From Chthoniobacter flavus Ellin428 (GTDB taxonomy: Bacteria; Verrucomicrobiota; Verrucomicrobiia; Chthoniobacterales; Chthoniobacteraceae), in the NCBI RefSeq assembly GCF_000173075.1, contig NZ_ABVL01000001.1:248001-312000 (forward strand): a DNA stretch of 64,000 nucleotides, in the 5' to 3' direction. The position numbers were made by a program, and so were the translations under genes. Shown piece by piece: positions 63,811 through 64,000 of this stretch (within the stretch, counting starts at the first letter, position 1; the number at the start of each line of letters is the position of its first letter). Under the pieces are notes generated by a model. The model had not been told where the DNA came from, did no database searches, and saw only the letters and a program-made list of their open reading frames with translations.

Positions 63811-64000
63811 CTAGTTTTGGTGTTGGCTCTTGGGATCTGCCCGACTGGACATCTCGTTAATCACTGAAACAGCAGCGACGAAGAAGAACATGACTGCAAA
63901 GTAGCAGAGAAATTTGTGGGCCAATGATCCGCGCCCGATTCCTCCTGTAGCCCAATAAAGAACATTTCCCGCAGAGAAATAGAGCAGGATTATAACTGCA
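63811..64000 (-). CDS. Membrane protein, partial (N-terminus beyond window)
   Basis: The last 62 codons of a minus-strand gene entering from the window edge; the stop is the complement of 63811-63813. Two hydrophobic helices are visible (AVIILLYFSAGNVLYWATGG and FLCYFAVMFFFVAAVSVINE) with a polar tail SSRADPKSQHQN. Its lower GC content than neighbours is noticeable. Family unknown. Confidence 0.55.
   Translation of the reverse strand, partial: AVIILLYFSAGNVLYWATGGIGRGSLAHKFLCYFAVMFFFVAAVSVINEMSSRADPKSQHQN

Overview
The window looks like chromosomal DNA of a GC-rich Verrucomicrobiota bacterium. This is inferred from gene families, not from an rRNA. Supporting features are a secreted planctomycete-type cytochrome (PSCyt1/PSCyt2/PSD1) gene followed by a DUF1501 gene, a FecR-LamG anti-sigma protein behind an ECF sigma factor, large LamG/beta-helix secreted proteins, and GlnD next to an NtrC-type regulator. 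Two tRNA genes are present (Asp and Gln); there is no rRNA operon, CRISPR array, complete insertion sequence or prophage.

Layout. 1-5.6 kb: a secreted FAD oxidoreductase (cut by the window edge), an NHL-repeat protein, tRNA dihydrouridine synthase, an acetyltransferase, a gamma carbonic anhydrase and HU. 5.9-11.0 kb: a multi-PAS hybrid histidine kinase (frameshifted) overlapping a response regulator. 11.1-15.2 kb: two paralogous APC/KimA-like permeases on the minus strand, behind a ydaO-class (cyclic di-AMP) riboswitch. 15.6-18 kb: an acetyltransferase and an RsmA-Nudix fusion. 18-27.2 kb: secreted proteins, namely a large protein of unknown function, the PSCyt/DUF1501 pair (the second gene frameshifted) and a PmoA-like (DUF6807) protein. 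27.4-42 kb: a 1861-residue LamG/PKD/beta-propeller/cytochrome c protein, two beta-helix proteins, and the sigma/FecR-LamG/beta-helix unit. 42.2-46.9 kb: a Ca2+/H+ antiporter, tRNA-Asp, a DUF2071 protein and small membrane proteins. 47-53.5 kb: pgi, a small histidine kinase, an NtrC-type activator and glnD. 53.5-57.2 kb: an FtsX-type permease (frameshifted) and an AttH/CrtC-like lipocalin. 57.3-58.9 kb: a minus-strand Fe-S assembly operon. 59-63.2 kb: psd, pssA, a GpgS-like glycosyltransferase and gpmI. Then come tRNA-Gln and a membrane-protein fragment at the edge.

Two features stand out. First, the cyclic di-AMP riboswitch points to potassium homeostasis as the job of the two permeases. Second, many gene 3' ends carry hairpins built from short, slipped tandem repeats whose sequence theme mostly differs from site to site. 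Some of these supply the stop codon of the neighbouring gene, and one lies inside the RsmA-Nudix linker. A separate 190-270 bp inverted-repeat element occurs twice.

Several genes carry single-base homopolymer changes (the hybrid kinase, the upstream KimA-like permease, DUF1501 and the FtsX permease). Their pattern suggests residual sequencing error rather than real gene decay, so these genes should be read as probably intact. All identifications come from reading motifs by eye; no database search was run.
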